From Gaiellasilicea sp963850995 (GTDB taxonomy: Bacteria; Actinomycetota; Thermoleophilia; Gaiellales; Gaiellaceae), in NCBI GenBank assembly GCA_963850995.1, contig CAWKNQ010000004.1, positions 62,001 through 126,000 on the forward strand: a DNA stretch of 64,000 nt, given 5' to 3'. Numbering within the stretch: the first letter of the stretch is position 1; each line of letters starts with the position of its first letter. This document shows, piece after piece, positions 37,381 to 46,134 of this stretch. The notes beneath the pieces are model-generated. The model had not been told where the DNA came from, did not search any database, and was given only the letters and a program-made list of their open reading frames with translations. Position numbers and translations under genes: made by a program.

Positions 37381-37833
37381 CTAAGTGGGCTTCGCGCCCA
37401 TCGCCCAAATCGCGACGACGTAGATCACAACGAGGAGGGCGGCGATCACGCCGCTCGCCCGGAGCAGCCCGGTGCCGCCGCCCGTCCGGGTGCGCCGGAG
37501 CCCGATCCCGCCGAGGATGAGCGCGACCAGCAGCAGGAGACCGCCGAGGTCTGAGGTGATGAAGCCGATCCCCACCCACGTCAGGTCGGGCGCGTCGTCG
37601 AGGTTCTCCTCCACATACGTCCACTCGCCGCCGACCCGCATGACGATGAACGCCGGCAGCGCCACGAAGAGAAGCGTCTTGGACGACAGGCGGAGGAGCG
37701 TGGCGGACTCGTCGCGCCAGCCGGCGAGTGCCGCCGCAGCTGCTGTGACTAGGGCGCCGACCATGGTCATCGCTCCGACGACGTGGACGAGCAGCGCGAC
37801 GTTGACGTCGTCGGGCCGGATCGAGGCGAGCAT
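37381..37833 (-). CDS. Unrecognised four-helix membrane protein
   Basis: A 150-residue protein with four hydrophobic helices (LLVHVVGAMTMVGALVTAAAA, then helices near residues 55, 90 and 130). The first helix carries His and Gly and is followed by RLSSKTLLFVALPAFIVMRV. It has no recognised motif. It starts 2 bases after the stop of the upstream membrane gene and appears to be its paired partner. Weak resemblance to DUF2269-type proteins was noted. Confidence 0.65.
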   Translation of the reverse strand: MLASIRPDDVNVALLVHVVGAMTMVGALVTAAAAALAGWRDESATLLRLSSKTLLFVALPAFIVMRVGGEWTYVEENLDDAPDLTWVGIGFITSDLGGLLLLVALILGGIGLRRTRTGGGTGLLRASGVIAALLVVIYVVAIWAMGAKPT

Positions 37834-37835
37834 TG

Positions 37836-38303
37836 TCACGCCCACGGCTTGAAGATCATGTCGAGGGCGATCAGCACGAAGACGACGATCGATGCCGCCT
37901 GCAAGCGCGCTCCGGTCGGCGCTCGCAGCCGAGCGAGCACCTCGGACTCGGCGCCGGCGTCCCCGCTCTGGGCGAGCTCCTGCACCACGCTGTAGTACGC
38001 GTCCGTGCGCTGCCCGATCCACCCCATCAACGCCCAGAGCACGAGCGCGAGGATCACCCAGAGGTCCCAGAGCTGGTAGTCGTCGGAGTCGATCGCCAGC
38101 ACGATGCCGATCAGGAGCGTCAGCCCCATGCCCACGCCGATCAACGGATTCCCGACCGGGGTGAGGCGGAAGAGCAGCCGCGTCTGTTCGAGCGTCTCCG
38201 CCCGCCGGCCTGCGACGACGAGGACGCTGAAGAGCACGAGGGCCGCGGCGACGGCGAAGGCGGCCAGCAGGTGCAGGGCGAGCATCCACTCGTAGAAGCC
38301 CAC
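37836..38303 (-). CDS. Unrecognised four-helix membrane protein
   Basis: A 155-residue protein whose topology resembles its downstream neighbour. Helices are at MLALHLLAAFAVAAALVLFS, NPLIGVGMGLTLLIGIVLAI, DLWVILALVLWALMGWIG and at the C-terminus, with RLTPVGNPLIG on the cytoplasmic loop. The His in the first helix (ALHLLAAF) recalls the DUF2269 family but the similarity is low. It follows the metallo-hydrolase gene in the same direction with a 9-base gap. Confidence 0.65.
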   Translation of the reverse strand: MGFYEWMLALHLLAAFAVAAALVLFSVLVVAGRRAETLEQTRLLFRLTPVGNPLIGVGMGLTLLIGIVLAIDSDDYQLWDLWVILALVLWALMGWIGQRTDAYYSVVQELAQSGDAGAESEVLARLRAPTGARLQAASIVVFVLIALDMIFKPWA

Positions 38304-38312
38304 AACGCGACC

Positions 38313-39062
38313 CTAGACGACGGTGCTCTCCCCGGGCTGCAGCACGCGCACCTCGGTCTCGGGGGCGAGCTCGAGCGCGTGCGTGCGAAAGGCCTCCGGC
38401 GGCGGCACGGACGGCGCCGCAGGCGCCGCGCGCTTCCACAGGCGGGTGACGAAGTACGTCCCCCAGTGGATCGGGATCGCCACCGTGCTCTGCAGCAGCC
38501 CCGCCGCCTCGGCGGCGTCGCGCGGATCCATGTGCCCCGGCCCGAGCTTCGGCCCCCAGCCGGCGACCGGCAGCAATGCGACGTCGACCGGCGCGAGCTC
38601 GGCCATCCCCGGAAAGAGATCGGTGTCGCCCGCGAAGTACACCGTCGACGAGCCCTCGAACAGGTACCCGACCGACTCGGCGCGCACCCCCATCGGATGC
38701 CGCCGCCCGTCATGGACGGAAGGTGTAGCGCGGACACGCAACGGCCCGAGCTCCATCGCCTCGCCCGTGCCGAGCTCGAACACGGGGCTGCCGAGAACCT
38801 TTCGGCCGATCAGCTTGCGAGCCCCACGCGGAACGATGAGCAGCGGCACGCGCCCGAGGCGCACGAGCGAGGGAAAGTCGAGATGGTCGTAGTGCAGGTG
38901 GGAGATCAGCACCGCGTCGAGGGCCTGCGGCGGGCTCGCCGGGAGCTCGACCGCGCGCTGCAGGTGCACGATGCGCCGGCGGAGGAGCGGATCGGTGAGG
39001 ATCCGGACGCCGTCCAGCTCGAGGAGCACGGTCGAGTGGCCGACGTACTCGATCCGTGTCAT
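38313..39062 (-). CDS. Metallo-beta-lactamase-fold hydrolase (UlaG/NAPE-PLD-like)
   Basis: A 249-residue MBL-fold enzyme. The zinc-binding motif is LISHLHYDHLDFPSL, and the other ligands are in SVHDGRRHPMG, YFAGDTDLF and IPIHWGTYF near the end. The opening RIEYVGHSTVLLELDGVRI and LTDPLL match the L-ascorbate-6-phosphate lactonase and NAPE-phospholipase D subgroup. The ATG at 39062 is preferred over the GTG at 39083 because homology begins with TRIEYVGH. The substrate is unknown. Confidence 0.85.
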   Translation of the reverse strand: MTRIEYVGHSTVLLELDGVRILTDPLLRRRIVHLQRAVELPASPPQALDAVLISHLHYDHLDFPSLVRLGRVPLLIVPRGARKLIGRKVLGSPVFELGTGEAMELGPLRVRATPSVHDGRRHPMGVRAESVGYLFEGSSTVYFAGDTDLFPGMAELAPVDVALLPVAGWGPKLGPGHMDPRDAAEAAGLLQSTVAIPIHWGTYFVTRLWKRAAPAAPSVPPPEAFRTHALELAPETEVRVLQPGESTVV

Positions 39063-39102
39063 GCCTTCCGCCGCTCGCTCCACGACGTCAATCGTAAGCG
39101 CG

Positions 39103-39894
39103 CTACGGGTTCTTCTCTTGCCCGGGCGGGCCGTGCCCTACGCCCGGCCGGTCGCCGCCGTTGTCCCCGTCCCGGTCCTTCTCCTTGTCCTTGTCCTTCT
39201 CACGCCCGGGCGGGCCGGTGTGATCGTGGTTGTCGTCGCCGTGCCCTACGCCCGGCCGGTCGTTGTCCTGCGGGGGCTGCGGCTCGGGCGCCGGAGTCGG
39301 CGCCGGGCTCGGAGTCGGCGCCGGCGTCGGGGTCGGCGGCGGGTTGGGAGTCGGCGTCGGGTTGGGCGACGGCGTCGGAGTCGGAGTCGGGCTCGGCGTC
39401 GGGTCGGATGGCTGCGTCGGGGTCGGCGTCGGCGTCGGCGTTGGCGTCGGCGTCGGCCTTGGCGTCGGAGCCGGTGTCGGCGGAGGAGTCGGGGCGGGCG
39501 TCGGTCGCGGAGCGGGCGCCGGCGGCTCAGGCGGCAGCGGCCGGGAGACCGGCTGCGCCGCCGGCTCGGCGGGCGTGACGCCGACCGGTGTCGCCGGCGG
39601 CGAGCCGGTGGGCTGCTCCCCACTCACCGGCGATCCTCCGGCCGCCGGCTGAGGCGACGCAGCGGACCCGGACGCAGGCGCGCCCGCCGGCCTCACCGGT
39701 CGGCGGGGGCTGCCCTCCTCAGGCGCCGCCGGCACGGGGATGACGATCGGGGGCCCGCCGACTGCGGTCGAGCCCGGGTCGACGGTCCGCTCCACTCCGC
39801 CCGGATCCTCGAGCGCGCCGTGCCAGAAGTAGCCCGCCGCGACCGCAGACGCAACGAGCGAGAACACGCGAATAGTCGCCCAGGGAACGCGCAC
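39103..39894 (-). CDS. Pro/Thr-rich low-complexity protein, possibly membrane-anchored
   Basis: A 263-residue protein with one N-terminal hydrophobic segment (ATIRVFSLVASAVAAGYFW) and a long extended tail. From about residue 90 it is made of PTPTP-type repeats (see the repeat entry). The C-terminus is charged (REKDKDKEKDRDG) and has the sequence DRPGVGHG twice, encoded by a DNA direct repeat near 39129 and 39239. It resembles a wall- or membrane-spanning spacer. Its length will vary with repeat number, and the function is unknown. Confidence 0.6.
   Translation of the reverse strand: MRVPWATIRVFSLVASAVAAGYFWHGALEDPGGVERTVDPGSTAVGGPPIVIPVPAAPEEGSPRRPVRPAGAPASGSAASPQPAAGGSPVSGEQPTGSPPATPVGVTPAEPAAQPVSRPLPPEPPAPAPRPTPAPTPPPTPAPTPRPTPTPTPTPTPTPTQPSDPTPSPTPTPTPSPNPTPTPNPPPTPTPAPTPSPAPTPAPEPQPPQDNDRPGVGHGDDNHDHTGPPGREKDKDKEKDRDGDNGGDRPGVGHGPPGQEKNP
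39283..39500. repeat. GGCGTC-type periodic repeat encoding Pro-Thr tracts
   Basis: About 220 bases of imperfect 6-base units (GGCGTC, with GGAGTC and GGGCTC variants) encode the Pro-Thr tail of the protein at 39103 on the minus strand. The opposite strand reads as Gly-Val repeats. Slippage could change its length. Confidence 0.75.
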
Positions 39895-39907
39895 CTACGG
39901 AGTATCG

Positions 39908-40934
39908 TCAGGTTTCCGGATGAGCGCCAGGCTGGACCACGTCGGCCTGGACAACCCTGTTCTTTCCTTCCGCCTTGGCGCGGTACAGCGCCGCGTCGGC
40001 GCGCCGGAGCAGCGATTCGGCCGCCTCGCCCTTCACCTGTTGCGCGACGCCGATGCTTGCGGTGAGCGCGACGTCCCGCCCGCCGCGGGGGAGCAGCGGC
40101 ACCCGGGCGAGAGAGCGGTTGAGCCGCATCGCGACCGCCGTCGCGCCTGCGAGCGGAGTCTCCGGCAGGAGGACGCCGAATTCCTCTCCGCCGAGCCTGC
40201 GCCGCGATGTCGACGTCGCGCACGTGGTCGGTAAGCGCACGCGCAAACGCCTGGAGGGCCGCGTCTCCTACGGGGTGGCCGAAGCGGTCGTTGACGCGCT
40301 TGAAGTCGTCGAGATCGGCGAGGATGATCGCCGGCGGAAAGACGCGGCTCGTCCGCACGAGCTCGCGCTCGAGGGCGGCCATGAAGTGCCTCCGGTTGAC
40401 GAGCCCGGTCAGCTCGTCCGTGACCGCCTGGCGCTGGACGACGTCGTGGAGACGAGCGTTCTCGACGGCGATCGACCCCTGAGCGGCGAGCCAGACGGCA
40501 AGGCGCTCCGACCCGGGATCGAAGCCGCCCCCCGGCGGATAGAGCAGCATCGTCGTCGGCCCTTCGCCGGGCGGGGCGAGCTGCAGCGTGAGGGGCTCCG
40601 TGGATCTCGGGATCGAGCCGACGGCCGAGAGCTCTCGGCCTTCGTGCACGAGGCGCCCCGCAGCCGCCCCGGTCGCCTCGGCCGTCGCCCGAAGGATGAC
40701 GGGCAGCAGCGCGCGAGGATTGTGCGTCGCAGCGAGCGTGTCTCCGACCAGTGCGAGCGCGTCGCGGGGATCGCGGGGGCCGCCGGGTGGGTGACGCCGG
40801 TCCCGGTGGCCCAGGACCTTGCCGCCGCGGCCTGCGAAGTCGGCGCGCACGGTGACGAAGAACAGCGCGACCGTCGCGAGCGTCGCCATGACCGCGAGCG
40901 CGAAGAACACGTCTTGCTGAGACAGCGCCGCCAT
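39908..40934 (-). CDS. GGDEF-domain diguanylate cyclase with GAF-like sensor, frame broken
   Basis: A cyclase of about 342 residues that should make cyclic di-GMP. The N-terminal helix (FFALAVMATLATVALFFV) anchors it, a GAF-like region is at 60-180, and the GGDEF domain follows (TDELTGLVNRRHFMAALER, then RLGGEEFGVLLPE as the active loop, here GGEEF). The frame breaks near 40200, between DVDIAA and RLGGEEFG, with one extra base. The I-site RxxD upstream of GGEEF is not intact, so product inhibition may be weak. It is divergent from the tag gene with a 33-base gap. Confidence 0.85.
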
Positions 40935-40967
40935 CGTCGTCACCGTGTGCCCGGTACGCTCGCTCGG

Positions 40968-41520
40968 GTGAACCGCTGCGCCTGGGTGCCCCTCACCGAC
41001 CCACTCTACGTCGCCTACCACGACGACGAGTGGGGCGTTCCGGAGCGCGACGAGCGGCAGCTCTTCGAGCTGCTCAACCTCGAAGGCGCGCAGGCGGGGC
41101 TCTCGTGGTCGACGATCCTGCGCAAGCGTGAGGGATATCGGCGCGCGTTCGCAGAGTGGGACATCGAGGCGATCGCGCGCTTCGGCGAGCGCGACGTCGA
41201 GCGCTTGCTCGGGGACGCCGGCATCGTGCGCCACCGCGGCAAGATCGAGGCGACGATCGGCGAACGCGCGCGCCGCTCTCGACCTCGACGTGCCGCTGCC
41301 GGAGCTGCTGTGGTCCTTCGTCGGCGGCGAGCCGCGCGTCAACGACTGGCGCGAGGTCACCGAGATTCCAGCGGTGACGCCCGAGTCGACGGCAATGAGC
41401 AAGGAGCTGAAGCGGCGCGGCTTCCGCTTCACGGGTCCGACGACCTGCTACGCCTTCATGCAGTCCGCCGGCCTCGTCGACGACCACACGCTCGACTGTT
41501 TCAGTCGAGCGCCTGCTTGA
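40968..41520 (+). CDS. tag: DNA-3-methyladenine glycosylase I (Tag), frame broken
   Basis: A base-excision repair enzyme of about 184 residues, which removes 3-methyladenine from alkylated DNA. Visible elements are RCAWV with the zinc Cys near the N-terminus, AYHDDEWGVP with the zinc His, WSTILRKREGYRRAFAEWD, and the C-terminal MQSAGLVDDHTLDC holding the other His/Cys ligands. The frame breaks near 41260 (KIEATI then NARAALDLDV, with one extra base). The start is GTG 40968. Length and ligands match the E. coli enzyme. It overlaps the convergent gene at 41501 by 20 bases. Confidence 0.9.
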
Positions 41521-41917
41521 TCTTGTCGAGCGTCGCGGCCTCGGCCTCCTCGCCCCCGCCGGCCGCTCTGCCGACACGGTCTGCGACCTCGAGCACGAAG
41601 GCGCGATAGGCGTCGAGCTCGTCGGGCGCCTTCTGCTGCAAGGTCGCCACCGACGAGCGGAGCGCTTCGAACGTCCCCGACTCGAGCTCCTCCTGGGAGG
41701 ACTTGACGCCGAAGCCGGTGCTGCGCTCGCCTGCGAGCTCGCGCACGAGCTGACTGTCGCCGGAGCGGCCTCCGGCGAGGTGCTTGGCCAGCGAGCCCGC
41801 TTCCTTGAAGCTGTCGAAGAAGCTGCGATCGCTCGCGGAGACGAGCAGGCCCGCTCCGGTCGCGCCCTTGCGGAGCTGCTCCCACTCCTCCTCGGTGAAG
41901 TCGGCCTTCCCTGCCAT
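41501..41917 (-). CDS. Unrecognised helical protein
   Basis: A 138-residue soluble protein. The ATG at 41917 follows a GGGGG run. It opens with KADFTEEEWEQLRKGATGAG and contains SASDRSFFDSFKEAGSLAKHL, with a helical acidic C-terminus (GEEAEAATLDKIKQAL). It resembles small helical actinobacterial proteins of unknown role. It lies downstream of the MoxR operon in the same direction, 46 bases after the last operon gene. Confidence 0.65.
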   Translation of the reverse strand: MAGKADFTEEEWEQLRKGATGAGLLVSASDRSFFDSFKEAGSLAKHLAGGRSGDSQLVRELAGERSTGFGVKSSQEELESGTFEALRSSVATLQQKAPDELDAYRAFVLEVADRVGRAAGGGEEAEAATLDKIKQALD

Positions 41918-41963
41918 GGATCCCCCTTCGTGATCTGGTGCCGGGTTTCTGCCCGGCATCTTG

Positions 41964-43691
41964 TCAACGACCGAAGGATTCGAGCGGCAGCAAGTCGTCG
42001 AGGGTCAGCGCAGCCGGGGCCGGAAGCTGGTCCCCGACGCACGTCGCATCGGCGAGCGCCTGCTCCTGCTCCTTCGCGAGCCAGCTCTCGTAGGCATGGA
42101 CGCGGGCGAACCGGTTCAGCGATGCCTCGATCGCCGGACGGGCCTCGGCCAGGGGAATCGCGCCGAGCGAGACGGCGTCCTCGAGCGGCCGTACCTCGAT
42201 CCGCCCGTGGATCGTGCGCACGCGTCCGCTCCCGGCGAGAGAGAAGATCCTGAGCGGCGCGAAGGTCTCGATGGCGAGGCCGCGCATGCGCCCGCCGAGC
42301 CACGCGACCGGCCGCGTCGTCTCGACGAGGCGCGCCTGCAGGTCGGCGTAGGTCGCATGGAACTCCAGGAGCTGCGCTCCGCTGGGCCGCGCCGGAGTGA
42401 AGCGGGCACGCACGGCCTCGCGGCGCAGCTCGTCGAGGAGAAGCCCTCTCGCCGCGGTCCGCGTCAGCTTGATCCGCCTCAGAGCTGCGAGGTACGCGTC
42501 GAAGCTGCCGCGGAAGTGGTCGTCCACGAACGCCCGCTCGGCCACGAGCACCGCCTGCGGGTCGAGCCGGACCTCCCGCTGGAGGATGAGCCGCTCGAGC
42601 ACGACGCTCTCCGCGATGTCCTGGTCGCCGATCGCGCGCGCGAGCGGAGCGACGATGCTCGACCGGATCTCGCCCGCCGGCAGCGTGCAGACGACGCCGG
42701 CGGGCAGATCGAGCTGACCGACCGTCAACGATTGGTCGAACGCCGGGCCGGCGGCGCCGGGACCGCTGCAGAGCGCCGGGTCGCGCACCCAGAGGTACAC
42801 GCACACCGCCTCTCCCTTGTCGGCGTCGATGCCGGCCTGGCTGAACGTCGCCCAGCCCCACGACCAGATCGAGTGCGTCCTCAGCTCCTTCGTCACCTGG
42901 CGGGCGGCGAGCGCCTCGAGCTTCACGATCTCGAGCCACTTCGAGCGCGGCTGCAGCCCTTCTCTCCCGCCCGTGCCCGGAGCCGACTGGAACTGGAGCT
43001 CGAGCGCGACTCGACTCGCCGGGATGCCGATGTCGGTGAACTTGCGCACGAGCGCGCGCATGCCGCTGCGCATCGAGCGGCTCGCCTTGACCGGCCCGAG
43101 CGCGTGCAGCCGCGGGACGTTCGGCGAGGTGAAGAAGACCTGACGGATCAGCAGCGCCGACGCGGCGAGGTCACGCCACCACTGAGCCGCCTCTCCGCCG
43201 GTGTAGGGCGGGTTCGCGATCGTCATCGCCGGCCGCGCTCCCCGCTCGGCCAGGCGACGGACGAGCGCGAGCGTATTCGCCCGGTACTGCGCCGTCGTTG
43301 TCGTCCACGGTGTCGGCGTCTGCGCCCCGAAGAGCTCGTTCATGGCGATCCACGGCGTCTGGCAACCCGTCACCGAGACGGCGAAGTCGTAGAGGCGGTC
43401 GGCTCGGTCGACCATCGTCGCCGGGTCGGTCGGCACGGACGGCGTTCCGACGCGCCGGTTGAAGTTGAGGTCGAAGAGGACGGTCGCCGAGCCTGCGGCG
43501 CGCGCTGCGGCGGGCTTTTCCGTTCCCGACGAGAAGGCGAGCGTCAGCCCGGGCTTGTGGGGGATCGGCGAGTCGTGCCCCGCGTAGTCGACCCAGAGCG
43601 GATTCGAGTCGGAGATGCCGCACTCGCGCGCGAGCGCCGTCCCCGGCAGGAGCAGCGCGGTGACGGCCGCGATCGCAACGGCGAGGCGCAC
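41964..43691 (-). CDS. Unrecognised large secreted protein at the end of the MoxR operon
   Basis: A 575-residue protein with a signal peptide (RLAVAIAAVTALLLPGTALA, cleavage before RECG). I could not assign a family. The N-terminal half (residues 25-320) has a TIM-barrel-like feel, with YAGHDSPIPHKP, IAMNELFGAQTPTPW and SIWSWGWATFSQAGIDADKG, and acidic residues after strands. The C-terminal half is helical. Cysteines occur in pairs, as expected outside the cytoplasm. It is 29 bases downstream of the VWA gene at 43721. The structural comment is a guess. Confidence 0.7.
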   Translation of the reverse strand: MRLAVAIAAVTALLLPGTALARECGISDSNPLWVDYAGHDSPIPHKPGLTLAFSSGTEKPAAARAAGSATVLFDLNFNRRVGTPSVPTDPATMVDRADRLYDFAVSVTGCQTPWIAMNELFGAQTPTPWTTTTAQYRANTLALVRRLAERGARPAMTIANPPYTGGEAAQWWRDLAASALLIRQVFFTSPNVPRLHALGPVKASRSMRSGMRALVRKFTDIGIPASRVALELQFQSAPGTGGREGLQPRSKWLEIVKLEALAARQVTKELRTHSIWSWGWATFSQAGIDADKGEAVCVYLWVRDPALCSGPGAAGPAFDQSLTVGQLDLPAGVVCTLPAGEIRSSIVAPLARAIGDQDIAESVVLERLILQREVRLDPQAVLVAERAFVDDHFRGSFDAYLAALRRIKLTRTAARGLLLDELRREAVRARFTPARPSGAQLLEFHATYADLQARLVETTRPVAWLGGRMRGLAIETFAPLRIFSLAGSGRVRTIHGRIEVRPLEDAVSLGAIPLAEARPAIEASLNRFARVHAYESWLAKEQEQALADATCVGDQLPAPAALTLDDLLPLESFGR

Positions 43692-43720
43692 GCCCTAGTT
43701 GTAGCGACAGCGCCGGGCGG

Positions 43721-44680
43721 CTAACCGAGGTTTCTACGCCAGAGGATGAAGCCGATCGGGACGAAGGCGGCGAGGGCGAGCCAGGGCGCGAGCTCCGTCC
43801 GCGAGCTCACGTGCCGAAGGGGCTTCCGGGTGCCTTCGCCGAGCTGCTCGCGCAACGCCGCGCGCGCCTGCGCAACGTCCGCCTCGGCGAACGCGCCCCC
43901 GCCCGCCGCCCCCGAGAGTTGCGCCACCGTGCGCCGGCTCACCGGGTCGGGCCGGTAGCCGGCGTCGCCGAGCCCACCGAAGATCCGGTCGCGCTCGTCC
44001 CACACGTGCACGAGCACGGTCTCCACCCGCTGCCGGCGCAGCCGCGCGCCTAGCTGCGCAACCGAGAACGGCTCCGTCTCGAAGTCGCTGAGGACGACGG
44101 CGATCCGCCGCTCCGGCGTCGGCGGGAAGTACCCCTGATGGCCCAGGGCCGCGAGCGCGCCGAGCACGGTCGCCGTGCGGCGGCGGCGGCTCGGCGGTGG
44201 GCGCTCGATCCCGATCGAGTGTCGCAGCGTCGTTGCGAAGACCTCGCCGTCGAGCGTCGGGAAGAGATGCGGCAGGAGGCGGTCCGTGAACGACGCCACG
44301 CCGACCTTCAGCTCGGGCACGGCGGCGCGCAGCTCCACCGCGAGCTGACGCGCGCGCGCGATCCGGTTCGGTCGGGTGCGGCCGGTCGCGGCGAGCATCG
44401 AGCGCGTCTCGTCGATAACCACCCAGGCGCTCACGTCGGTGCGCTCGTGCCGCGTCGAGCCGCGCTCGAGCACCGGCTCCGCCGCCGCCGCGCCGACGAG
44501 CAGGCCGGCGGCCGCGATCGAGAGCGCGAGCAGGACCGTGAAGAGCCGTCCCGGCGTGCCGAGCCCGAGCACGCCGCGCACGCGTCGCGCCCGCAGCTCC
44601 GTCAGCAAGAGCGCCGTCAGCGGAAAGAGCGCGACGAGCGCAACGGCGGCCCCGGCCGGGCTCAGAAACGAGATCTCCAT
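43721..44680 (-). CDS. VWA-domain membrane protein (BatA-like)
   Basis: A 319-residue protein with two N-terminal helices (PAGAAVALVALFPLTALLL and LFTVLLALSIAAAGLLVGAA), a VWA domain facing outside the cytoplasm or bound to its face, and a final helix (LALAAFVPIGFILWRR). The usual MIDAS sequence DxSxS is altered to DETRS in WVVIDETRSMLA, so metal binding may be changed. The start ATG at 44680 overlaps the stop of the upstream TPR-like gene by one base (TGATG). Confidence 0.82.
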   Translation of the reverse strand: MEISFLSPAGAAVALVALFPLTALLLTELRARRVRGVLGLGTPGRLFTVLLALSIAAAGLLVGAAAAEPVLERGSTRHERTDVSAWVVIDETRSMLAATGRTRPNRIARARQLAVELRAAVPELKVGVASFTDRLLPHLFPTLDGEVFATTLRHSIGIERPPPSRRRRTATVLGALAALGHQGYFPPTPERRIAVVLSDFETEPFSVAQLGARLRRQRVETVLVHVWDERDRIFGGLGDAGYRPDPVSRRTVAQLSGAAGGGAFAEADVAQARAALREQLGEGTRKPLRHVSSRTELAPWLALAAFVPIGFILWRRNLG

Positions 44681-45301
44681 CAGTAGCCGCTCCCGCGGGG
44701 GCTCAGGGCCGCCCCGCCGAACTCCTCCGCGTGGCTTGCCGGCCGAGCGGCCGCCGCCGCGGCCACGGCTACGGCGCTGGCCCACCTCCAGGACCGACTC
44801 GAGGTTGTGCTTGGCGTCCTCGTTCCCCGGGTCGTGGGCGATCGCCCTGCGGAAGGCTGCGGCCGCGGCGTTCAGCACCTGCGACTGCTCGGCCTGCTCG
44901 GGCGGCGTGAGGAGCGCGAGCACGCCGACCAGGTTTGCCGTCTGGGACGCTCCGGGGCCGCTGTCCGCCTCGGCGTCCACGAGCGCCGCCTGCGCCTGCG
45001 CGCGCTGGGCGAGCCGGAGAGGCGTCGGCTGCGTGTTGTCGCGCGGCCGCGCGAGCCAGAAGCGCTGCACCGCGCGGCGCTGCTCGATGTCGTCGTGGAC
45101 CCCGAGCGCCCGCCTGCCCAGGTCGAGTGGGAGCAGCCCCTGCCCGTCCCAGTAGCCCGGGACGCGTGGCTGGGCGAGGAAGCGGGCGTCGTCGCCGGCG
45201 AGCTCGCGCTCCGCACGCGCGATGTCGAGCGCCAGCAGGAGCAGGCCGAGCCCGACGACGAACCCCGCGACCACGATCGCTGCCGGCACGTAACGCTTCA
45301 T
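44680..45301 (-). CDS. Membrane-anchored TPR-like protein of the MoxR operon, frame broken
   Basis: A protein of about 207 residues with one N-terminal helix (AAIVVAGFVVGLGLLLLALD) and a tetratricopeptide-like unit (NAAAAAFRRAIAHDPGNEDAKHNLE). The open frame would run into the VWA gene, but the sequence has an in-frame stop in the next frame that ends as GAALSPRGSGY. That ending and a TGA overlapping the VWA start show that a single extra base near 44755 merged the two genes artificially. The ATG at 45301 overlaps the stop of the VWA gene at 45298. Confidence 0.72.
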
Positions 45302-46134
45302 GCTGTCCTCGGCAGGTCGAGGCGCCGGCAGAGGAGCTCGTTCACGCCCAGAGCGAGAAGGAGGACAAGACCCGCAAGGACGAGCGCGAGCGACGGCCCG
45401 TTGTCGGGCGGCCGGAACCGTGCCGTCACGCCGCCCGCGTCGAGGAACCGCCTCCAGTCCGCGAAGGCGTCGGCGCCGACCTCCTCGGTGAAGAACGCAC
45501 GGTTCTCGGCGAGAGGGAAGATCGGGACGATCCGCATCGGGATCTCGGCGTCGCGCAGACCGCGCAGCGCCAGCGTCAGCGGCCTGGAGTCGGCATCCGC
45601 CGTGTCGAGATCGCTGATCAACAGGATCGAGCCGGCGCCGCCCTCCCGCTGGATCATGCCGCGCGCGATCTCGAGTGCGCCGGAGATGCGCGTGCCGCCG
45701 CGAAAGCCGTCCGACCAGGGATCGACCAGATAGACCGGCCGGCCCGTCTGCTCGTCGATCTCGCCCGGCACCGGCGTGATGAAGTCGATCACGGGCTTCA
45801 GCTCGTCCGGCGGCGACCCGGCCGGCAGCACCTCGTAGGCGATGTCGGAGAAGATCACGAGACCGACCGTCGCGTCACTCTCGGCCAGCACGTTCATCGC
45901 GTTGCGCATCCGCGTGTACGCGACCTCCGGGATGCTGACGGAAAGGTCGAGGACGACGACGACGCTGTCACCGGCGGCAAGCAGGGTGGGCCGTTCCGTC
46001 TCGCCGCGGCGGGCGGCGACGTTGACTGCGAGAGCGGCGACCCCGACCACGACCGCCAGCAGGCCCGCGACGAGCGCGGTCCGCCGCGCTGCGCGCGCGA
46101 GCCCCGTGGCACCGCCGACCGGAATCGACTTCAT
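45298..46134 (-). CDS. VWA-domain membrane protein (BatB-like)
   Basis: A 278-residue protein with a helix near residue 20-40 and one at the C-terminus, enclosing a VWA domain. Its MIDAS motif is intact (VVVLDLSVSI), with the Thr/Asp positions in GGTRISGALEIA and ISDLDTADAD. It pairs with the altered VWA protein two genes downstream. The ATG overlaps the lipoprotein stop by 4 bases, and its stop overlaps the TPR-like start by 4 bases, so the genes are translationally coupled. Confidence 0.85.
   Translation of the reverse strand: MKSIPVGGATGLARAARRTALVAGLLAVVVGVAALAVNVAARRGETERPTLLAAGDSVVVVLDLSVSIPEVAYTRMRNAMNVLAESDATVGLVIFSDIAYEVLPAGSPPDELKPVIDFITPVPGEIDEQTGRPVYLVDPWSDGFRGGTRISGALEIARGMIQREGGAGSILLISDLDTADADSRPLTLALRGLRDAEIPMRIVPIFPLAENRAFFTEEVGADAFADWRRFLDAGGVTARFRPPDNGPSLALVLAGLVLLLALGVNELLCRRLDLPRTA

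Noticed and set aside
39283..39500. CRISPR-like periodic repeat
   Set aside because: The unit is 6 bases with no spacers, and it encodes a Pro-Thr tract.
43721..45301. Single 526-residue TPR-VWA fusion
   Set aside because: The downstream ATG, the overlapping stop in the next frame (ending GSGY) and the operon style show two genes merged by one extra base.
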